A DNA stretch of 64,000 nucleotides from Amycolatopsis vancoresmycina. Lineage in GTDB: Bacteria > Actinomycetota > Actinomycetes > Mycobacteriales > Pseudonocardiaceae. The notes below the pieces were generated by a model. That model searched no databases, was not told the DNA's origin, and saw nothing but the letters and a program-made list of their open reading frames with translations. The position numbers and the translations under genes were made by a program. Location: the NCBI RefSeq assembly GCF_000716785.1, contig NZ_JNYY01000017.1, forward strand, positions 97,881 through 161,880, in the 5' to 3' direction. Positions 60,594-64,000 of this stretch are shown here, in pieces (the stretch's first letter is position 1; each line of letters begins with the position of its first letter).

Positions 60594-63335
60594 TCACCGG
60601 ACCACGTGCGGTTCTCCCGCTGCCGCCTCCGCAAGGGCGGTGTCGCGCAACTGGCGGCGTGAACTGATCCCCAGCTTCGGGAAGATCTTCCGCAGGTGCC
60701 ATTCGACCGTGCGCGGGCTCAGGTACAGCCGGGTGCCGATCTCGGGGTTCGAGTAGCCCTCCGCGGCCAGGCGGGCGATCTGGAACTCCTGGGCCGTCAG
60801 CTCGCCGGCCGGCTCCGCCGTGCGTTTGCGCGCCGTCTCGCCCGTCGCCTGCAGCTCGCGGCGGGCGCGGTCGGCGAACGCCGCCAGGCCCATGGTGGAC
60901 AGCTGCTCGTGGGCCGTGTGCAGGTGCGCGCGGGCGTCCGTGCGGCGGCCCTCGCGGCGCAGCCATTCGCCGTACAGCAGGTGGCTGCGGGCGAGGTCCA
61001 CCCGGAGCGTCGTCCGCTCGAACCACCCGATCGACTCGCGGTAGCGGTCGTCGGGATCGTTGCCGCACAACGCGTTCACGCGGGCGTCCAGTCCCTTCGC
61101 CTCCGCGGTTCCGGCCGCGCCGGCGCGCTCCGACGACCGCGCTGCCGCGGCCTTCAGCAGGACCTCGTCCCCGGTGCGTGACGCCGCCTCGGCCAGTTCG
61201 GCGGTGGCGAGGCCCTGGAACCCCACCACGTCGAGGTCGAAGAGGCGGCGGGCCGCGGCCAGCGCGGCGTCGTGGCGGCCGAGGCCGTTGTACAGCACCG
61301 CCCGTCCGTAGTCGGCGAAGGTCGCCAGGCGGAGCCGTCCGTGCGCCGACGCTTCGCGCGCGGTGTCCTCGAACGCCGCCTCGCCGCGGAACGCCTCGAG
61401 CAGCATCGCCGCGTAGCCGACTGGCGCGGTGCCGGTCACGTCGGCGAGCACGCGGTCCTCTTCGGCCGCGGCCGCCGCCGCGGTGAGCTCGCCCGCGAAC
61501 AGCTCGTTGACGCCGCGGAAGTTGAGCGCGAACTGCAGTTGCACCAGTGCACCGGCGTCGCGGGCGAGCTGGACCTGACGCGCCGCGAACGCCCGCGCCG
61601 CGTCGAAGTCCGCGGCCTCCATGGCGATCATGCCGCCCGCCCGGTTGCCCAGCAGCCACCGCACCCGCCCGGTGTCCTCGGCGGTGACGTCCAGTGCCCG
61701 CACCGCCGCCAGTGCCCGGGACAGCAGCGGCGCCGCGGCCCGGTAACCGCCGGTGAGCCGGGTGACCAGGGCGTCCAGGACGAGGTCGGCCGCGCGGGGC
61801 GGTACCGGCGCCGGGGGTGCGGCCCGGGCCGCTTCGGCCGCCGCGGCGAGCGCGCCGGCGTCGGCCCACAGCGCCGCCGCCAGCGCTTCCAGGTACGTCT
61901 CCCGCGCCCGGTTCGCGTCGAGCGGGGTGAGCTGTCCGGCCGCCCGCAGCAGCAGGCGGGCCGCGTCGCCACCGCGTCGCCGGTCGAACGCGATCTGCCC
62001 GCGCAGCCGGTCGGCTTCGGCGGCGCGCCCGGCGTCGGGCGGTCCGGCCGCCGCCGCGTCGAGGAGGCCGAGTGCTTCGTCGAGCGCGCCGGCGTCGCGC
62101 TTGACCGCCGCCGCCGCGAGTTCGCGGTCCGCGCGCCGGGCCGGCTCGGGGGTCAGCAGCGCCGCCTGCTCGAGGAACGCGGCCGCGGCGACCAGGCCGC
62201 CGCGGGCCTGCGCCCGGCCCGCCGAGCGTTCCAGGTCGGCGGCGACGTCCTCGTCCGGCGAGACGGTCGCCTGCGCGCGGTGCCAGGCCCGGCGGTCGGG
62301 GTCCCGGTCCGGGTCGGTGACGTCCGCCAGGGCCCGGTGCACGTCCTGCCGGTCACCGGCCGGCGCCGCCCGGTAGACGGCCGACCGCACCAGCGGGTGG
62401 CGGAACCGGACCCGGCGGCCGAACTCGATCAGCCCGGTCGCCTCGGCCGCGGTGGCGGGGTCGGCGCCGAGGCCGAGCCGGCCGGCCGCGGCCCAGAGCA
62501 GCGTGGCGTCGCCGAGCGGCTCGGCGGCGGCGATGAGCAGCAGTCGCCGGGTGTCGGCGGGCAGCGGCTCCAGCTGCTGGACGAAGCACTGTTCGATGCG
62601 CCCGGCGAGGGGCACGGGCGAGCCGAGGGCGTCGGCCGCCGTCCACGCGCGGGGCAGTTCCAGCAGGGCGAGGGGGTTGCCGTGGGTTTCGGCGATAATC
62701 CGGTCGCGGACGCGGCCGTCCAGCGGGCCCTTGAGCACCGAGGCCAGCAGCGCCGCCGACTCGGCCTCCCCCAGGCCGCCGACCGGGAGCTCGGGCAACC
62801 CGGCCAGGTCGGGCTCGTGGCCGCCGTCGCGCACCGCGAAGACCACCGCGATCCGCTCCGCGAGGAGCCGGCGGGCGACGAAGGCGAGGACCACCGCGGA
62901 CATCCGGTCGAGCCACTGCGCGTCGTCGACCAGGCAGAGCAGCGGCTGGTCCTCGGCGACGTCGGCGAGCAGGGTCAGCACCGCCAGCCCGACCAGGAAG
63001 CGGGTCGGCCGGGCGCCGGCGGTGCGCCCGAAGGCCGTGCCGAGCGCTTCGCGCTGGGGCCCGGGCAGGCGGTCGAGCCGGTCGAGGAACGGCGCGCACA
63101 GCTGGTGCAGCCCCGCGTAGGCCATCACCTGCTCGGCTTCTACGCCGGCGGCGCGCGCGACGCGGAAGTCCCGCGCCTGCGCGCCGGCGTACGTCAGCAG
63201 CGCGGTCTTGCCGATCCCGGCCTCGCCGCGCAGGACGAGCACCTGGCCCCGCTCCGACCGGGCGCCGTCCAGGAGCCGATCGAGCGCGGCGCACTCGCCG
63301 TGCCTGCCGATCAGCGCAGGTCCACGCCCCGGCAT
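60594..63335 (-). CDS. Large ATP-binding LuxR-family regulator (LAL), second copy
   Basis: A 913-residue STAND activator. The ATG at 63335 has GGGAG six bases upstream; a GTG two codons earlier overlaps that site. Walker A GEAGIGKT (37-44), Walker B LCLVDDAQWLD, helical repeats, and a C-terminal LuxR HTH (LTAQEFQIARLAAEGYSNPEIGTRLYLSPRTVEWHLRKIFPKLGISSRRQL). It is only distantly similar to the LAL at 36775-39606. Target unknown. Confidence 0.92.
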   Translation of the reverse strand: MPGRGPALIGRHGECAALDRLLDGARSERGQVLVLRGEAGIGKTALLTYAGAQARDFRVARAAGVEAEQVMAYAGLHQLCAPFLDRLDRLPGPQREALGTAFGRTAGARPTRFLVGLAVLTLLADVAEDQPLLCLVDDAQWLDRMSAVVLAFVARRLLAERIAVVFAVRDGGHEPDLAGLPELPVGGLGEAESAALLASVLKGPLDGRVRDRIIAETHGNPLALLELPRAWTAADALGSPVPLAGRIEQCFVQQLEPLPADTRRLLLIAAAEPLGDATLLWAAAGRLGLGADPATAAEATGLIEFGRRVRFRHPLVRSAVYRAAPAGDRQDVHRALADVTDPDRDPDRRAWHRAQATVSPDEDVAADLERSAGRAQARGGLVAAAAFLEQAALLTPEPARRADRELAAAAVKRDAGALDEALGLLDAAAAGPPDAGRAAEADRLRGQIAFDRRRGGDAARLLLRAAGQLTPLDANRARETYLEALAAALWADAGALAAAAEAARAAPPAPVPPRAADLVLDALVTRLTGGYRAAAPLLSRALAAVRALDVTAEDTGRVRWLLGNRAGGMIAMEAADFDAARAFAARQVQLARDAGALVQLQFALNFRGVNELFAGELTAAAAAAEEDRVLADVTGTAPVGYAAMLLEAFRGEAAFEDTAREASAHGRLRLATFADYGRAVLYNGLGRHDAALAAARRLFDLDVVGFQGLATAELAEAASRTGDEVLLKAAAARSSERAGAAGTAEAKGLDARVNALCGNDPDDRYRESIGWFERTTLRVDLARSHLLYGEWLRREGRRTDARAHLHTAHEQLSTMGLAAFADRARRELQATGETARKRTAEPAGELTAQEFQIARLAAEGYSNPEIGTRLYLSPRTVEWHLRKIFPKLGISSRRQLRDTALAEAAAGEPHVVR

Positions 63336-63405
63336 GCACACCTCCCACGGCCCGGCCCGCGACGGCGGGCCGAGCCGAACAGTAGCGCAGCGCGGGCCCG
63401 GCCGA

Positions 63406-63864
63406 TCAGGCGTCGCGGTCTGCCGCGTTGCGCGCCTCGATGGCTCTGGCGGTCTTGGCCAGCTCCCCGCCGAGGACGCGCTTGCCCACGAGCCCGAGCA
63501 GGCCGCCGAGCAGCCGGCCCTTGAGGTTCTTGCCCTCCCGGACCACCACGGCGTCGACCTGGGTCGACCCGTCCGCCTGCCGGGTGAAGGTGTAGGTGTG
63601 CCCGGACGCTCCGCCCCACGTGTTGGAGTCGGTGGTCGTCATGACGACCCTGGCCGGATCGGACCAGTCGTAGCGCAGGCGTTCCCAGATGCCGCCCGAG
63701 CCTTCGGTGACGTCGGCGTGGCCGGGTCCCTGCTCGTGCACCTTCAGGTACTCGTTCGCGCTGCGGCCGAAGAGCTTGGCGCGCTCCGGGCCGAAGTCGG
63801 TCAGCCCGGCGAGGAACTGCTCGGGTGAGGCGGTGGTCTGCTGGCGCAGGTGGATCGTGGACAT
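63406..63864 (-). CDS. SRPBCC (START/Bet v1-like) protein
   Basis: A 152-residue ligand-binding fold (TTASPEQFLAGLTDFGPERAKLF, WERLRYDWSDPARVVMTTTDSNTWGGASGHTYTF, TQVDAVVVREGKNLKGRLLGGLLGLVGKR). ATG 63864 follows GGAGCACGAG. It is the last gene of a minus-strand pair with the partial gene at the window end; typical roles are lipid binding or stress-type AHSA1 functions, not resolvable here. Confidence 0.88.
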   Translation of the reverse strand: MSTIHLRQQTTASPEQFLAGLTDFGPERAKLFGRSANEYLKVHEQGPGHADVTEGSGGIWERLRYDWSDPARVVMTTTDSNTWGGASGHTYTFTRQADGSTQVDAVVVREGKNLKGRLLGGLLGLVGKRVLGGELAKTARAIEARNAADRDA

Positions 63865-63892
63865 CTCTCGTGCTCCTGGCTGGTGCGGGGGT

Positions 63893-64000
63893 TCAGGCGT
63901 GCTGGTGGTCGGTCATGTACTGGGCGTACCAGGCGGGCCATTGTTCGTCGTACTGCCCGGTTTCCTTTTCGTGTTCGCCGTGGGCGGCCGCGGCGTCGCG
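63893..64000 (-). CDS. C-terminal end of a gene continuing beyond the window
   Basis: The last 35 codons read AHGEHEKETGQYDEQWPAWYAQYMTDHQHA before the stop at 63893. An A-H-x3-E-x3-G-x-D-x-WPxWYAxYM tail is common at the end of small glyoxalase-like (VOC) proteins of actinomycetes; the body is outside the window, so this is tentative. The SRPBCC gene starts 28 bp downstream of it. Confidence 0.6.
   Translation of the reverse strand, partial: RDAAAAHGEHEKETGQYDEQWPAWYAQYMTDHQHA

Noticed and set aside
1..64000. CRISPR arrays, tRNA/rRNA genes, insertion sequences, phage attachment sites
   Set aside because: No regular spaced repeats, no transposase-like product, no cloverleaf or rRNA-like stretch noticed on reading both strands.

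Overview
The window is very GC-rich with strong third-position G/C bias, GTG/TTG starts and ATGA/GTGA gene overlaps. It looks like actinomycete chromosome, most likely Pseudonocardiaceae (Amycolatopsis-like). The genus is inferred from overall style and gene content, not from a marker gene. I see no rRNA, tRNA, IS element or CRISPR array.

Bases 1-1000 hold the end of an extradiol ring-cleavage dioxygenase gene. Bases 1037-29722 are a single-strand biosynthetic gene cluster, introduced by two facing copies of an operator-like palindrome. In order it encodes: a SznF-like protein (helical N-part plus C-terminal three-His cupin); a YqcI/YcgG-family heme N-oxygenase fused to a carrier-less NRPS adenylation domain; an unrecognised helical protein; an NRPS line starting with a fatty acyl-AMP ligase and ending in a thioester reductase (FAAL-ACP-C-A-PCP / three C-A-PCP modules / C-[A remnant]-PCP-R); a type II thioesterase; an exported penicillin-acylase-type Ntn hydrolase; a small four-helix membrane protein; an MbtH protein; a 75-residue unknown; and an EntS-like MFS exporter. 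My reading is a lipid-started pentapeptide. Arginine (or a relative) is N-oxidised to a diazeniumdiolate/N-nitroso-type residue (compare graminine of gramibactin, and SznF of streptozotocin). That residue is loaded in trans on the A-less last module, the chain is released reductively as an aldehyde or alcohol, and the acyl chain is removed outside the membrane by the acylase. The enzyme families are clear; the product is inference.

Bases 29762-45525 are ordinary accessory chromosome: a small LuxR-HTH regulator, a LysR/MFS divergent pair, a decayed alpha/beta hydrolase, an HNH-like protein, a FadD17-like acyl-CoA synthetase behind a KstR-type operator, a CynX/NimT-type permease, a large LuxR (LAL) regulator whose leaderless promoter carries a near-copy of that operator, an orphan SsuA/NMT1-type lipoprotein, a HEAT protein plus MerR-HEAT regulator with a classical 19-bp-spacer MerR promoter, a PucR-type regulator, and a MarR regulator divergent from a small membrane protein.

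Bases 45600-49350 contain a hypothetical gene and a YtrA-type GntR operon (regulator, DUF1648-like membrane protein, secreted hydrolase). Bases 49357-56986 contain XRE-TPR, NACHT-transmembrane, NB-ARC-TPR and HTH-TM-peptidoglycan-binding-lysozyme genes in a row, a plausible STAND/conflict or envelope-sensing island. Then come two secreted wall hydrolases (M15 peptidase, GH25 muramidase), a class A flavin monooxygenase, a WD40 relic, a second LAL regulator, an SRPBCC protein and the end of one more gene.

Dispersed through the coding DNA is a recurrent 12-bp word, TCCNNN[G/T]TGGAC, that repeatedly forces rare codons. The cluster operator is built on a one-base-longer version of it.
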